From: Pseudomonas sp. GM50
GTDB lineage: Bacteria > Pseudomonadota > Gammaproteobacteria > Pseudomonadales > Pseudomonadaceae
DNA length: 64,000 nt
Assembly (NCBI RefSeq): GCF_000282375.1
Contig: NZ_AKJK01000012.1
Span: 1-64,000, forward strand
Direction: 5' to 3'
The position numbers and the translations under genes were made by a program. A model generated the notes under the pieces. That model worked only from the letters and a program-made list of their open reading frames with translations, made no database searches and was not told the origin of the DNA. Below, piece after piece: positions 44,000 through 53,609 of this stretch (positions are counted from its first letter, which is position 1; every line of letters starts with the position of its first letter).

Positions 44000-45349
44000 A
44001 TGCAGAACTCGACCCAAGCGGCGAATGCCTGGCGCATTCTGTTCCTGCTGTTCCTGGCCAACCTGTTCAACTTTTTCGACCGCACCATCCCGGCGATCAT
44101 CATCGAGCCGATCCGCATGGAGTGGCACCTCAGCGACTTTCAGCTGGGGATCATCGGCACCGCATTCACCATCGTTTACGCGATTGCCGGCCTGCCCCTG
44201 GGGCGATTGGCCGATACCGGTTCGCGCAGCAAGCTGATGGGCTGGGGGCTGGCAGCCTGGAGCGGGCTGACTGCGGTCAACGGGCTGGTGGGCAGTTTCT
44301 GGAGTTTTCTGATCGTGCGCATGGGCATCGGCATCGGTGAAGCCAGTTACGCGCCGGCCGCCAACTCGCTGATCGGCGATTTGTTCCCGGCTCATCGCCG
44401 GGCTCGGGCCATGGGCATTTTCATGCTTGGCCTGCCGCTGGGGTTGCTGCTGGCGTTTTTCACCATCGGCTGGATGGTCAAGACGTTCGACAGCTGGCGC
44501 GCGCCGTTCTTTATCGCGGCAGTACCGGGGCTGATCCTGGCGGTCTTCATGTTCTTCATCAAAGAGCCAAAACGCGGCGCGGCTGAAAGCGTGCAAGTGT
44601 CTCAGGAGCGCGTAGACCGGCCGATCCGTCGTGTGCTGGCGGTGCCGACTTTCCTGTGGCTGGTGATGGCGGGGCTGTGCTTCAACTTCGCCACCTATGC
44701 CTGCAACTCGTTTCTGGTGCCGATGCTGCAGCGTTATTTCCTGATGCCGTTGCAGGACGCGGCAGTGGCTACCGGTGTGATCGTCGGGGTGACCGGGTTG
44801 TTCGGCCTGACGCTCGGCGGCTGGATCGCCGACAAAATTCACCAGCGCGTGGCCAATGGGCGGCTGCTGTTCGCGGCATTCAGCCTGATCATTTCGACTT
44901 TGTGCACGGCTTGGGCGCTGCACGCCGGACGGATCGAGATCGGGGTGTTTGTCGCGGTCTTCAGCCTGGGGTGGTTATTCGCCTACAACTTCTATACCTG
45001 CGTGTACACGGCGATCCAGGACGTGGTCGAGCCGCGTTTGCGGGCCACGGCGATGGCGCTGTTCTTTGCCGGTCTGTATTTGCTGGGCGGCGGATTGGGG
45101 CCGGTGGTGGTCGGCGGATTGTCGGATCACTTTGCGCACACGGCCATGCTGTCGGCCGGCGCCGAACAGATGACTGAAGCGTTCAAGGCTGTCGGTTTGC
45201 ATGATGCGATGTATTTGATCCCGGTGGCGCTGTTTTTCACGATGGTGTTTCTGTTCCTGGCTTCGCGGTGTTTTGTGCGCGATGCCAAGCGGATGAAGGA
45301 AGGATTGGTGGCGGTGGTTGAGCCTGCGGGGTCTGCGGTGACTGCTTAA
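44000..45349 (+). CDS. MFS transporter (spinster-like)
   Basis: A 449-residue 12-helix major facilitator transporter. Conserved parts: FLANLFNFFDRTIPAIIIEP, RLADTGSRSKLMGWGLAAWS in loop 2-3, and GIGIGEASYAPAANSLIGDL in helix 4-5, which marks the spinster-type group. The substrate is unknown. GAGACGG lies before the ATG. Confidence 0.9.
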   Translation: MQNSTQAANAWRILFLLFLANLFNFFDRTIPAIIIEPIRMEWHLSDFQLGIIGTAFTIVYAIAGLPLGRLADTGSRSKLMGWGLAAWSGLTAVNGLVGSFWSFLIVRMGIGIGEASYAPAANSLIGDLFPAHRRARAMGIFMLGLPLGLLLAFFTIGWMVKTFDSWRAPFFIAAVPGLILAVFMFFIKEPKRGAAESVQVSQERVDRPIRRVLAVPTFLWLVMAGLCFNFATYACNSFLVPMLQRYFLMPLQDAAVATGVIVGVTGLFGLTLGGWIADKIHQRVANGRLLFAAFSLIISTLCTAWALHAGRIEIGVFVAVFSLGWLFAYNFYTCVYTAIQDVVEPRLRATAMALFFAGLYLLGGGLGPVVVGGLSDHFAHTAMLSAGAEQMTEAFKAVGLHDAMYLIPVALFFTMVFLFLASRCFVRDAKRMKEGLVAVVEPAGSAVTA

Positions 45350-45350
45350 T

Positions 45351-45449
45351 CGCCATCGCGAGCAGGCTCGCTCCCACAGGTGATTAATGGTGTTCATAAA
45401 TAGTGTGGTCACATCAGATCCCCTGTGGGAGCGAGCCTGCTCGCGATGA
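45351..45449. repeat. REP inverted pair (GTGGGAGCGAGCC family)
   Basis: GCCATCGCGAGCAGGCTCGC TCCCACAG faces CTGTGGGAGCGAGCCTGCTC GCGATGAGG. It begins at the stop of the MFS gene. Confidence 0.88.
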
Positions 45450-45487
45450 GGCCATCAGCAACTCCACAACAATCAAGCAGAAAAAAA

Positions 45488-45511
45488 AAGGCCCGCATCG
45501 CTGCGGGCCTT
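45488..45511 (-). terminator. Rho-independent terminator of rapA
   Basis: AAGGCCCGCA and TGCGGGCCTT pair around TCGC, followed on the minus strand by a long T-run. It lies 26 bp after the rapA stop. Confidence 0.93.
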
Positions 45512-45536
45512 CTTGTTTCAGCGGTGGAGCAGGGGA

Positions 45537-48383
45537 TTAACCCGCCACCAACACCCGAATCGCTTCCAGTCGCAGCGCAGCCTTGTCGAGCATGGCCAGG
45601 CCTTGTTCGCGTTGCTTGCGCAGGGCAACCAGTTCGCTGTCGCGCACGGTCGGGTTGACCGCTTGCAACGCGGTCAGGCGCGCCAGTTCTTCTTCGGTAT
45701 CCGCTGCCAGGCGACGTTGCGCCTCGGCCACGCGCTCGGCGTGACGCGGGGTGATTTTCTCTTCGCCGGCGTTGATCCGTGGTGTCAGCTGGTCGCGCTG
45801 GGCCTGGATGAACTTGTTGGCGCTGGCGCGGGGTACGCTTTCCAGTTGATCATTCAGGGTTTCGAACGACACCCGGGTCGACAGGTCGTTGCCATTGGCA
45901 TCGAGCAGGCAGCGCAGGGCGGCCGGCGGCAGGTAACGGCCCAGTTGCAGCGAGCGCGGAGCAACCACTTCGCTGACGTAGAGCAGTTCCAGCAACACGG
46001 TGCCCGGTTTCAGCGCCTTGTTCTTGATCAGCGCCACGGCGGTGTTGCCCATGGAGCCGGACAAGACCAGGTCCATGCCGCCCTGAACCATCGGGTGTTC
46101 CCAGGTAATGAACTGCATGTCTTCGCGAGACAGCGCCTGGTTGCGGTCGTAAGTGATGGTCACGCCTTCGTCGTCGCCCAGCGGGAAGCTGGCGTCGAGC
46201 ATTTTTTCGCTTGGCTTGAGGATCAGCGCGTTTTCCGAATGGTCTTCGCTGTCGATGCCGAAGGCGTCGAACAGGGTTTCCATGTAGATCGGCAGGGCGA
46301 ACTGATCGTCTTGTTCGAGAATGTCCTCGACCAGTGCATCACCTTCGCCAGCGCCGCCGGAATTGAGCTCCAGCAAACGGTCGCGACCGGTGTGCAGCTC
46401 GGCTTCCAGACGTTCACGTTCGGCGCGGGCTTCGTCGATCAGCGCTTGCCACTCGCCGTCATCGGCGGTTTCCAGCAGCGGCAGCAGCCGAGGGCCGAAC
46501 TGATGCTGCAAGGCGTTGCCGGTCGGGCAGGTATTGAGGAACGCATTCAGCGCTTCGTGGTACCACTGGAACAGCCGTTCTTGCGGGCTGGTTTCCAGGT
46601 ACGGCACGTGCAGTTCGATGATGTGCTTCTGACCGATCCGGTCGAGACGACCGATACGCTGCTCCAGCAGGTCCGGATGCGACGGCAGGTCGAACAGCAC
46701 CAGATGGTGCGAGAACTGGAAGTTGCGACCTTCACTGCCGATTTCCGAGCAGATCAGCACCTGAGCGCCGAATTCTTCGTCGGCGAAGTAGGCGGCGGCG
46801 CGGTCACGCTCGAGGATGTTCATGCCTTCGTGGAAAACCGTGGCCGGAATACCGGAACGCACGCGCAGGGCGTCTTCCAGGTCCATGGCGGTTTCGGCGT
46901 GGGCGCAGATCACCAACACTTTGGTGCGCTTGAGCATCTTCAGGGTGTCGATCAGCCACTCGACACGCGGGTCGAATTTCCACCAGCGCTCTTCTTCGTT
47001 GGCGTCTGGCTGGGCCTGGAAGCTGACTTCCGGGTACAGCTCGGCGTGATCGCCCAGCGGCAGTTCGAGGTATTCGGCCGGGCATGGCAGCGGGTACGGG
47101 TGCAGTTTGCGTTCCGGAAAACCTTGCACGGCGGCGCGGGTATTACGGAACAGCACGCGGCCGGTGCCATGGCGGTCCAGCAATTCGCGGACCAGACGGG
47201 CGCTGGCTTCGGTGTCGCCATCATTGACGGCGGTCAGCAGGGCTTCGCCTTCGTTGCCAAGGAAACCGTGAATGGTTTTGTGCGCTTCAGGCGACAGGCG
47301 CCCTTTGTCCAGCAGCTCCTGAACGGCTTCGGCCACCGGGCGATAGTTTTCGCTCTCGGCGCGGAAGGCGTGCAGGTCATGGAAACGGTTCGGGTCGAGC
47401 AGGCGCAGACGGGCGAAGTGGCTGTCCTGACCCAGTTGTTCAGGGGTCGCGGTCAGCAGCAATACGCCGGGAATGACTTCGGCCAGTTGCTCCACCAGTG
47501 AGTACTGAGGGCTGACCTGGTCTTCGTGCCACACCAGGTGGTGTGCTTCGTCGACCACCAGCAAATCCCAGCCGGCCGCGAACAGAGCGTCCTGGGCCTT
47601 CTCGTCGTCCACCAGCCATTCGAGGGCAACCAATGCAAGCTGGGTGTCTTCGAACGGGTTGGCGGCATCGCTTTCGATGAAGCGTTCTTCGTCGAACAGC
47701 GCGACTTGCAGGTTGAAGCGGCGGCGCATCTCTACCAGCCATTGGTGCTGGAGGTTTTCCGGCACCAGGATCAACACGCGGTTGGCCCGGCCCGAGAGCA
47801 GTTGGCGATGGATCACCAGACCGGCTTCGATGGTCTTGCCCAGGCCCACTTCGTCTGCCAGCAGAACCCGCGGCGCGATGCGGTCGGCGACTTCACGGGC
47901 GATGTGCAACTGGTGCGCGATCGGTTGCGCACGCACGCCGCCCAGGCCCCAGAGCGAGGATTGCAATTGGCGGCTAGTGTGTTCCAGAGTGTTGTATCGC
48001 AGGGAGAACCAGGCGAGCGGGTCGATCTGTCCGGCGAACAAACGGTCGCTGGCCAAACGGAACTGAATGAAGTTCGATAGCTGGGTTTCCGGCAGCGTGA
48101 CCACTTCGTTCTGCGCGTTGAGGCCGTGGTAGACCAGCAGGCCATCGACGTCGTCGACTTCCTGGACGGTCAGCTTCCATCCTTCGAAGTGAGTGATGCT
48201 GTCACCCGGCGAAAAACGCACGCGGGTGAGGGGCGCATTCCGTAGCGCGTACTGGCGAGTCTCGCCAGTGGCCGGGTAGAGCACGGTCAACAAGCGGCCG
48301 TCCTGTGCCAGAACGGTGCCCAAACCCAGCTCGGCTTCGCTGTCACTGATCCAGCGTTGCCCCGGTTGATACTGCTGCGCCAT
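45537..48383 (-). CDS. rapA: RNA polymerase-associated ATPase RapA (HepA)
   Basis: A 948-residue Swi2/Snf2-type ATPase that recycles RNA polymerase after transcription. Visible motifs: two N-terminal Tudor-like beta domains (residues about 1-110), Walker [12 protein letters not shown] (174-184), DEAH at 278-281, and the C-terminal helicase motif [19 protein letters not shown]. The size is normal. A strong terminator follows. It stands alone. Confidence 0.96.
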   Translation of the reverse strand: MAQQYQPGQRWISDSEAELGLGTVLAQDGRLLTVLYPATGETRQYALRNAPLTRVRFSPGDSITHFEGWKLTVQEVDDVDGLLVYHGLNAQNEVVTLPETQLSNFIQFRLASDRLFAGQIDPLAWFSLRYNTLEHTSRQLQSSLWGLGGVRAQPIAHQLHIAREVADRIAPRVLLADEVGLGKTIEAGLVIHRQLLSGRANRVLILVPENLQHQWLVEMRRRFNLQVALFDEERFIESDAANPFEDTQLALVALEWLVDDEKAQDALFAAGWDLLVVDEAHHLVWHEDQVSPQYSLVEQLAEVIPGVLLLTATPEQLGQDSHFARLRLLDPNRFHDLHAFRAESENYRPVAEAVQELLDKGRLSPEAHKTIHGFLGNEGEALLTAVNDGDTEASARLVRELLDRHGTGRVLFRNTRAAVQGFPERKLHPYPLPCPAEYLELPLGDHAELYPEVSFQAQPDANEEERWWKFDPRVEWLIDTLKMLKRTKVLVICAHAETAMDLEDALRVRSGIPATVFHEGMNILERDRAAAYFADEEFGAQVLICSEIGSEGRNFQFSHHLVLFDLPSHPDLLEQRIGRLDRIGQKHIIELHVPYLETSPQERLFQWYHEALNAFLNTCPTGNALQHQFGPRLLPLLETADDGEWQALIDEARAERERLEAELHTGRDRLLELNSGGAGEGDALVEDILEQDDQFALPIYMETLFDAFGIDSEDHSENALILKPSEKMLDASFPLGDDEGVTITYDRNQALSREDMQFITWEHPMVQGGMDLVLSGSMGNTAVALIKNKALKPGTVLLELLYVSEVVAPRSLQLGRYLPPAALRCLLDANGNDLSTRVSFETLNDQLESVPRASANKFIQAQRDQLTPRINAGEEKITPRHAERVAEAQRRLAADTEEELARLTALQAVNPTVRDSELVALRKQREQGLAMLDKAALRLEAIRVLVAG

Positions 48384-48495
48384 GCTGCCTGACTCCCACC
48401 TTGAAAAAGCGGGCTATCTTAACGGAATGAGCCTTCAGGACCAAAGGATTACATGCGCGCGCTGATGGAGGATGCGAACTTTTCGGGAGAAGAAG

Positions 48496-48535
48496 ATCAA
48501 AAGATCGCGGGCTGCGCCATCTCCTGCGGTGCCAG
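48496..48535. repeat. Fragment of the AAAGATCGC palindrome family
   Basis: AGATCAAAAGATCGCGGGCT followed by GCGCCATCTCCTGCGGTG resembles one side of the palindromes at 5212 and 25851 without a clear partner. It lies in the 230-bp region between rapA and the next gene. Confidence 0.5.
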
Positions 48536-48613
48536 GTGGATCACAAGTTTGCGACCGATGGCTCAAGTCGCCATCCCCGCAGCCGACAGCCTGCTGACAG
48601 GAGACTAATTAAT

Positions 48614-48955
48614 ATGTTGCCACCGATGCTCCCCTTGAGCGCCGTACCAATCACTTCACAGCAGGATCCGATTCGCCAGCGCCCGGATATTCCGCCTGTG
48701 GTGCCGGTGCAGGAAAGCGCCAACGAAAGCACCATCGACCTGCAGAACCGCGACCCTGAAGAGGCGCGCCTGCAGCTGCGCGAGGAACAGCGTCGGCAAC
48801 AGGAGCGCGAGCGCCGTCGTCGTGAGGCCGATGAGGACCCTGAAGAGCACCTGGCGATTCCCGGTAATGAGCTCAATGCCGACAACACCGTACCGGTGGT
48901 GCCGTTGATGGAGAATCAGCCACGTCAGGGGTTGTGGGTCGATATCGAGATATGA
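48614..48955 (+). CDS. Small conserved Pseudomonas protein with charged central helix
   Basis: A 113-residue protein with a Pro-rich start (PPMLPLSAVPITSQQDPIRQ), a strongly charged middle likely to form a long helix (EEARLQLREEQRRQQERERR), and a C-terminal NTVPVVPLMENQPRQGLWVD. I recall relatives misnamed aspartate-semialdehyde dehydrogenase in databases; it has no such domain. AGGAG lies about 10 bases before the ATG. Function unknown. Confidence 0.75.
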   Translation: MLPPMLPLSAVPITSQQDPIRQRPDIPPVVPVQESANESTIDLQNRDPEEARLQLREEQRRQQERERRRREADEDPEEHLAIPGNELNADNTVPVVPLMENQPRQGLWVDIEI

Positions 48956-49060
48956 AGTGTCGGATCACTGGTCAGCGCCCGCGCCAGACCGCATTATTGG
49001 CGTAATCCTGTCGCCTTCAACCGGCAGTTGAATTCATTTCCAAGCGATGCACTGAACGCC

Positions 49061-49222
49061 ATGAGCCAAGATGACAAGCTGATCGACCTCAACTCCGAAC
49101 GCGCCAAGCGGGTTCATGACCTTAATGAAAAGCGCCTGAACGAAGTGCGCCAGGCGTTCGAGCAGGCGATGCCATTGGGCAAAGCGAAGAAAAAGCCCAA
49201 GAACAAACCGAAAAAGCGTTGA
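49061..49222 (+). CDS. Small basic protein
   Basis: A 53-residue protein: MSQDDKLIDLNSERAKRVHD, a helical middle and a Lys-rich C-terminus (LGKAKKKPKNKPKKR). The basic tail suggests nucleic-acid or ribosome binding, but the function is unknown. The ribosome site is weak. A hairpin follows at 49228. Confidence 0.65.
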   Translation: MSQDDKLIDLNSERAKRVHDLNEKRLNEVRQAFEQAMPLGKAKKKPKNKPKKR

Positions 49223-49227
49223 AACAC

Positions 49228-49247
49228 CCTGCATCGTTTGATGCAGG
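49228..49247 (+). terminator. Hairpin after the small basic protein gene
   Basis: CCTGCATC and GATGCAGG pair around GTTT. The T-run after it is weak (TCAGTTATTT). Confidence 0.55.
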
Positions 49248-49287
49248 TCAGTTATTTCCCTTCCTTTTACGCCCGTCTGGGGCGGCA

Positions 49288-49301
49288 TTGATCCCGGTCA
49301 A
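49288..49301. promoter_or_regulatory. ANR/FNR-like box before ccoM
   Basis: TTGATCCCGGTCAA matches the ANR/FNR consensus TTGAT-N4-ATCAA with one mismatch (GTCAA). It is centred about 72 bases before the CcoM-like ATG, a usual distance for an activated promoter, and fits oxygen-limited expression of a cbb3 oxidase subunit. Confidence 0.65.
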
Positions 49302-49366
49302 TTTTCTCTCCTGCCCGATTGGTTAACTTAGCCCCATCGCAACAGGGCAAGTGCAGGAGGCCAGTC

Positions 49367-49483
49367 ATGTTTTTCGACAACGTGGTGATCGCCGGAGTGC
49401 TGACAGTCGGCCTCATGGTTCTGTTTTTTGCAGGGTTTGGATTTTTTATCTGGAAGGATTCGCATAAGCGGAAAAAACCGTAG
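49367..49483 (+). CDS. ccoM: CcoM-like cbb3 oxidase microprotein
   Basis: A 38-residue single-helix membrane protein (MFFDNVVIAGVLTVGLMVLF, then FAGFGFFIWKDSHKRKK). From memory it matches CcoM, the small subunit that stabilises the cbb3 cytochrome c oxidase in Pseudomonas stutzeri and relatives. It has AGGAGG 9 bases upstream, an ANR-like box, and a strong terminator after it. It lies away from any ccoNOQP genes, as expected for this subunit. Confidence 0.82.
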   Translation: MFFDNVVIAGVLTVGLMVLFFAGFGFFIWKDSHKRKKP

Positions 49484-49518
49484 GGTCTTTCTGGAGCAAT
49501 GAGCACGCAAGGCATTTT

Positions 49519-49544
49519 GGGCGACTTCGGTCGCCCTTTTTTTT
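49519..49544 (+). terminator. Rho-independent terminator of ccoM
   Basis: GGGCGAC and GTCGCCC pair around TTCG and are followed by eight T residues. Confidence 0.93.
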
Positions 49545-49576
49545 GCCTGCGAAAATCTGTCGGACGTACATGGAAC

Positions 49577-49674
49577 TACTGTGGGAGCGGGCTTGCTCGC
49601 GAAGGCGTCAGGTCAGCCAACATCAATGTTGAATGACACACCGCTTTCGCGAGCAAGCCCGCTCCTACATTTGA
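49577..49674. repeat. REP inverted pair (GTGGGAGCGGGCTTGCTCGCGAA variant)
   Basis: CTGTGGGAGCGGGCTTGCTC GCGAAGG faces CTTTCGCGAGCAAGCCCGCT CCTACA. It lies between the convergent ccoM and phosphate-transporter genes. Confidence 0.86.
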
Positions 49675-49706
49675 TTTGTGGTGTTTTTTGGGAAGATTGC
49701 AGCAAT

Positions 49707-49741
49707 AAAAAAGGCGCGAACCTCACGGAACGCGCCTTTTT
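49707..49741 (-). terminator. Rho-independent terminator of the PiT gene
   Basis: AAAAAAGGCGCG and CGCGCCTTTTT pair around a 12-base loop, with the T-run on the minus strand, 13 bp past the stop. Confidence 0.88.
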
Positions 49742-49754
49742 CAGTATCGGTGTA

Positions 49755-51230
49755 TCAGCTACCCAGTGCCTTCGACGCCAGCCAGAACAGGCCGGCCGAC
49801 AGGGCCACGGTGGCGGGCAGGGTCAGGACCCAGGCCAGCAGGATGGTTCTGACGGTGCCGCCTTGCAGGCCGCTTTTGTTCGCGACCATGGTACCGGCCA
49901 CACCTGAGGACAGGACGTGTGTGGTGGAAACCGGCAGGCTGAAGATGTTGGCCGCGCCGATCATGCACGCGGTGGTGATCTGCGCCGACATGCCTTGGGC
50001 GTAAGTCATGCCTTGCTTGCCGATCTTCTCGCCAATGGTCAGTACCACGCGTTTCCAGCCGACCATGGTACCCAGGCCAAGGGCCAGGGCGACCGCCAGA
50101 ATCACCCAGAACGGGGCGTATTCGGTGGTGGTGGTCAGGTCCTTGCGCAGCTTGTCCAGGTCAGCTTTTTCACGGGCAGCGAGGCCAGGCAACTTGCTGA
50201 CTTTTTTCGCCGTGTCGTCCAGGCAGAGCAGGTAACGACGCACTTCGATGCGGCTTTCCGACGGCAGCGAGTGGTAGTCGGCTACGCCCTTGAGGGTGTC
50301 GAGCAGGGCGGCGATGGTCGGTTCGGTCTGTTGCGGGTTGCAACGGAATTTCTCCGGCAGATCACCTTGCACGCTCTTGCCCAGGGCCAGGTATTCACCC
50401 AGCGTATCGGCATTGCGCTTGTAGAACTGGCTCAGGTGCAGGGTCGCATCGCGAGTACGTTCGATCTGGTAGGTGGTGCTGTTCAGGTCGAGAACGAACT
50501 GCGCCGGCACGATACCGATCAGCACCAGCATGATCAGGCCGATACCTTTCTGACCATCGTTCGAGCCGTGCACGAAGCTGACTGCCATCGCCGAAATCAC
50601 CAGCACCAGACGGTTCCAGAATGGCGGGTGTTTCTTGTCGTCGATCTTGCGGCGCTGTTCCGGTGTCTTGTGCATCTTGGACAGCGGACGCCACCATTTA
50701 AGGCCGATCAGCACCAGGGCTGCGATCAGGAAACCAGCCATCGGCGAGAACACCAGGGACGCACCGATATCGATCGCCTTCTGCCAGTTCACGCCATCGG
50801 CCAACGGAATGTCGTTGATCAGGGCGTTGGCCAGGCCGACACCGAGGATCGAACCGATCAGTGTATGAGAGCTGGAGGCGGGGATACCGAAGTACCAGGT
50901 GCCCAGGTTCCAGGTGATGGCGGCGGCGAGCAACGAGAACACCATGGCCAGTCCGTGACCGGTGTTCACATTGATCAGCAGTTCTACCGGCAGCAAATGG
51001 ACGATGGCATACGCCACGCCCACACCGCCCAGCAGCACGCCGAGGAAGTTGAACACACCGGAAAAGAACACCGCCAGATGAGGCGGCATGGCTTTGGTGT
51101 AGATAACAGTGGCCACCGCGTTTGCGGTGTCATGAAAGCCGTTGATGAACTCGAAGGCGAGGACAAAGGCCAGGGCGAGCAAGAGGCTCACAAGCACCCA
51201 AGCATCCAGTCCGCTGAATAAATCGATCAT
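49755..51230 (-). CDS. PiT family inorganic phosphate transporter
   Basis: A 491-residue membrane protein with the two PiT signature repeats, FINGFHDTANAVATVIYTKA near residue 29 and FVHGSNDGQKGIGLIMLVL in the middle, plus ten or more helices and a large cytoplasmic loop between them. It moves metal-phosphate or phosphate with protons at low affinity. It stands alone. Confidence 0.93.
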   Translation of the reverse strand: MIDLFSGLDAWVLVSLLLALAFVLAFEFINGFHDTANAVATVIYTKAMPPHLAVFFSGVFNFLGVLLGGVGVAYAIVHLLPVELLINVNTGHGLAMVFSLLAAAITWNLGTWYFGIPASSSHTLIGSILGVGLANALINDIPLADGVNWQKAIDIGASLVFSPMAGFLIAALVLIGLKWWRPLSKMHKTPEQRRKIDDKKHPPFWNRLVLVISAMAVSFVHGSNDGQKGIGLIMLVLIGIVPAQFVLDLNSTTYQIERTRDATLHLSQFYKRNADTLGEYLALGKSVQGDLPEKFRCNPQQTEPTIAALLDTLKGVADYHSLPSESRIEVRRYLLCLDDTAKKVSKLPGLAAREKADLDKLRKDLTTTTEYAPFWVILAVALALGLGTMVGWKRVVLTIGEKIGKQGMTYAQGMSAQITTACMIGAANIFSLPVSTTHVLSSGVAGTMVANKSGLQGGTVRTILLAWVLTLPATVALSAGLFWLASKALGS

Positions 51231-51608
51231 GAAGGTTTTCTGACCCGGTCGTAAGGGGGCGCGATTATGCCAGAAAAGACTGCTAATCGATGCACTAGCT
51301 GCTCATCGGTAACATTCTTCAACGAATTAATTTGTGGCAATCCCCCAGGCACCGGGGTTTTTCAGGGTTTTACAAGTCATTGAATTTACTTGCAAAGGCC
51401 GCAGCCACAAGGGTTTCTCCCGACAGGGCGAGAGGCTTGAACGCTTGTGTGAAATATCTGAGAAGAGGGCCGGACAGGAGCCATTTGCCTCATTCAATGG
51501 ATGAGGGGGACCGCTGCCCGCTTGTAGCGGGCGCGAAAAGCATCATCCATACAACCCGCTTTTAACGGGTGCAGACGCAGGCTCTTGAAAGGATTCAAGC
51601 CGAGGCGG
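51231..51608. other. 378-bp gap downstream of a small gene and before the PiT gene
   Basis: It holds the PiT promoter area (51231-51330, A/T-rich around ATTCTTCAACGAATTAATTT) and two hairpins at 51516-51570. I see no convincing ORF. Confidence 0.55.
51516..51570 (-). terminator. Two hairpins after the small protein gene
   Basis: GCCCGCT and AGCGGGC pair around TGT (51516-51532), and ACCCG and CGGGT pair around a T-rich loop (51554-51570). They follow the minus-strand gene at 51609 and may end its transcript. Confidence 0.45.
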
Positions 51609-51809
51609 TCATGGCTCTTCGGCTTTGAGTTCCTTTTCCATCTTCTGCAATTCCTGGGAGAAGGCCTGGTCCTGAACGGTGGCGCGTTTACGCCAGGGTT
51701 TGCGTTCGGGTTCGGGCTGAGCGGCGTAGGTGGTGACTTCCCCGCCGTAAACTTCCTTGTAACGTTGTTCCTGGCGCTCAAGTTCCGCGCGCAGTTCGTC
51801 TTTCGTCAC
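51609..51809 (-). CDS. Small charged helical protein
   Basis: A 66-residue protein ([20 protein letters not shown], then [20 protein letters not shown] and [15 protein letters not shown]) with predicted coiled-coil ends and no membrane segment. I do not recognise a domain. The GTG at 51809 has AGGTAG 6 bases upstream; longer readings lack a ribosome site. Confidence 0.55.
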   Translation of the reverse strand: MTKDELRAELERQEQRYKEVYGGEVTTYAAQPEPERKPWRKRATVQDQAFSQELQKMEKELKAEEP

Positions 51810-52477
51810 AGTGCTACCTGATTGAGTTGAGATTAATTCTGGTGAAACGCGCTGCATCGATTTATTGACCGCGCTCGTTGAAGGGACAATGCCTGACACG
51901 GCATCGTTCCCTCGGAGCAATCAATACGTCCTTGTTGCAGGCGGCCACGGCACCAGAGAAAAACAGCTGACGTAGCATCAGTCTCCTGTTTCAGCGAGCG
52001 CGTTGGCGAAGCATATGAAATGAGCGTCAGGCGCTTGCTGCGGACAGCGACAATGGATATTGCGCTGCCGGTTGGCGGAATCGGCACGTAAAAAACCGGT
52101 CGCCACTGAGATGTATTATAGCGGTCGATCCGAAGAACACTATCTCTTGAGAGTTAAAAGTAGTTCCTCGTGTGTGATTGTTTTGTTACTCGCAAACTTT
52201 TACCGGTAACTACGGTGCCGTGATGCCAGTTACAGCGATGACTTTCTGGCGCCATTTAGCCGAACGAATAAGTACACCCGTGCTTCTTTAAGTCGTGACC
52301 GAAAATAACAATCGTATTGCATGGGGAGTAAAAGCGGTATGGCTCACCCTAAGCAACCATTGATTGCGATTATCGGCCCATGGTTCGATAATCGCCCAAT
52401 CTTGGTGGCCGGTGGCTTGTGTGTCAGGCCGGGAGCCGCTTGTAATAGTCGTTGATTCGTGTGGGAAACAACCTGAT
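51810..52477. other. 668-bp region before pcaR
   Basis: It holds the pcaR promoter area and operator at 52366-52395 and an A/T-rich stretch around 52100-52330. A short frame at 51833-52087 has no start signal or domain and is not called. Confidence 0.6.
52366..52395. promoter_or_regulatory. PcaR operator before pcaR (diverging half-sites)
   Basis: GCGATTATCG (52366-52375) and CGATAATCGC (52386-52395) are perfect inverted copies, 10 bases apart. The right half lies in GTTCGATAATCGCCC, very close to the GTTCGATAATCGCAC motif I recall for P. putida PcaR. It lies about 83 bases before the pcaR start and fits autoregulation. Confidence 0.75.
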
Positions 52478-53320
52478 ATGAACGATCAAATGCGCAATTC
52501 CTTCGCTTCAGTGGCACCGCCGATCGTTGCCTCGCCCGCCAAGCGAATCCAGGCCCTGACCGGTGACCCGGATTTCATGACCTCCCTGGCCCGTGGTCTG
52601 GCGGTGGTGCAGGCGTTCCAGGAGCGCAAGCGGCACCTGACTATTGCGCAGATCAGCCATCGCACGGAAATTCCCCGCGCCGCTGTGCGACGTTGCCTGC
52701 ATACGCTGATCAAGCTCGGCTACGCCACCACCGACGGGCGCACCTATTCGCTGTTGCCCAAAGTACTGACCCTGGGCCATGCCTATTTGTCGTCGACGCC
52801 ATTGGCGGTTTCTGCCCAGCCGTATCTGGACCGCATGAGCGAGCAACTGCATGAGGCCTGCAACATGGCCACGCTGGAAGGCGATGACATTTTGTACATT
52901 GCGCGCTCGGCGACCACCCAGCGGCTGATTTCCGTCGACCTCTCGGTGGGTGGGCGATTGCCGGCTTATTGCACTTCCATGGGCAGGATTCTTCTCGCCG
53001 CGCTGGACGACACGTCACTGCGCGAATACCTCGACCATGCAGAGCTGCAAGCCAAGACCAGTCGCACCTTGCATACCCCCGAGGCATTGCTCGAATGCCT
53101 GCAAGAGGTCCGGCAACAAGGCTGGTGCATCGTCGATCAGGAACTGGAGCAAGGCCTGCGCTCGATTGCCGTCCCGGTGTACGACGCTTCCGGCCAAGTG
53201 GTGGCGGCGTTAAACGTCAGCACCCACGCCGGCCGGGTCAGTCGCAGCGAGCTGGAACAGCGTTTCTTGCCCGGTCTGCTAAGCGCCAGTCGTGATCTGA
53301 GCGCGCAACTCTTTGCCTAA
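52478..53320 (+). CDS. pcaR: PcaR, IclR-type regulator of protocatechuate genes
   Basis: A 280-residue IclR-family protein: helix-turn-helix region (IAQISHRTEIPRAAVRRCLH TLIKLGYA) and C-terminal effector domain (RLPAYCTSMGRILLAALDD, GWCIVDQELEQGLRSIAVPV). PcaR responds to 3-oxoadipate and activates pca genes while regulating itself. The ATG at 52478 is used, since the upstream frame lacks a ribosome site and homology. Confidence 0.95.
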   Translation: MNDQMRNSFASVAPPIVASPAKRIQALTGDPDFMTSLARGLAVVQAFQERKRHLTIAQISHRTEIPRAAVRRCLHTLIKLGYATTDGRTYSLLPKVLTLGHAYLSSTPLAVSAQPYLDRMSEQLHEACNMATLEGDDILYIARSATTQRLISVDLSVGGRLPAYCTSMGRILLAALDDTSLREYLDHAELQAKTSRTLHTPEALLECLQEVRQQGWCIVDQELEQGLRSIAVPVYDASGQVVAALNVSTHAGRVSRSELEQRFLPGLLSASRDLSAQLFA

Positions 53321-53323
53321 GCT

Positions 53324-53357
53324 GTTCGATAAACGCACAGAGTCGCGTTTATCGAAT
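53324..53357. promoter_or_regulatory. PcaR operator before pcaK (converging half-sites)
   Basis: GTTCGATAAACGCAC (53324-53338) and its inverted copy GCGTTTATCGAAT (53345-53357) give a perfect 10-base core repeat CGATAAACGC / GCGTTTATCG with an 8-base gap. It starts 4 bases after the pcaR stop and lies about 250 bases before pcaK. Confidence 0.75.
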
Positions 53358-53598
53358 TGACGCTCTTTCCCTTGGATCATTAATGTCGCGGCAGCGTCAT
53401 CCGGCACTGTTGGCCTTCAGTCAGGCGCCGGATCACGCCCCAATAATAATGAGAAGAGGCATTGTCATGCGCACGTTTCCCGACTGTCGCCGTTCCCACC
53501 GGTTTAGCTGCCGAAACCGGATCGCCTGATCCCGACCTCCTTTTCTTGTGACAGCGTCAGCCCCGGCTGGCACCTGTTCGACTGCGTTTTTTGCGTGG

Positions 53599-53609
53599 AA
53601 TAAAAATAA
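53599..53609 (+). promoter_or_regulatory. Crc/Hfq CA-type motif at the pcaK start
   Basis: AATAAAAATAA contains the AANAANAA pattern recognised by Hfq-Crc in Pseudomonas and directly precedes the pcaK ATG. It suggests translation block when preferred carbon sources are present. Confidence 0.55.

Noticed and set aside
45513..47501. 662-residue frame antisense to rapA
   Set aside because: RapA is well supported on the minus strand; the antisense frame is a shadow.
51833..52087. Short minus-strand frame before pcaR
   Set aside because: No ribosome site, no domain, and it runs into the regulatory region.
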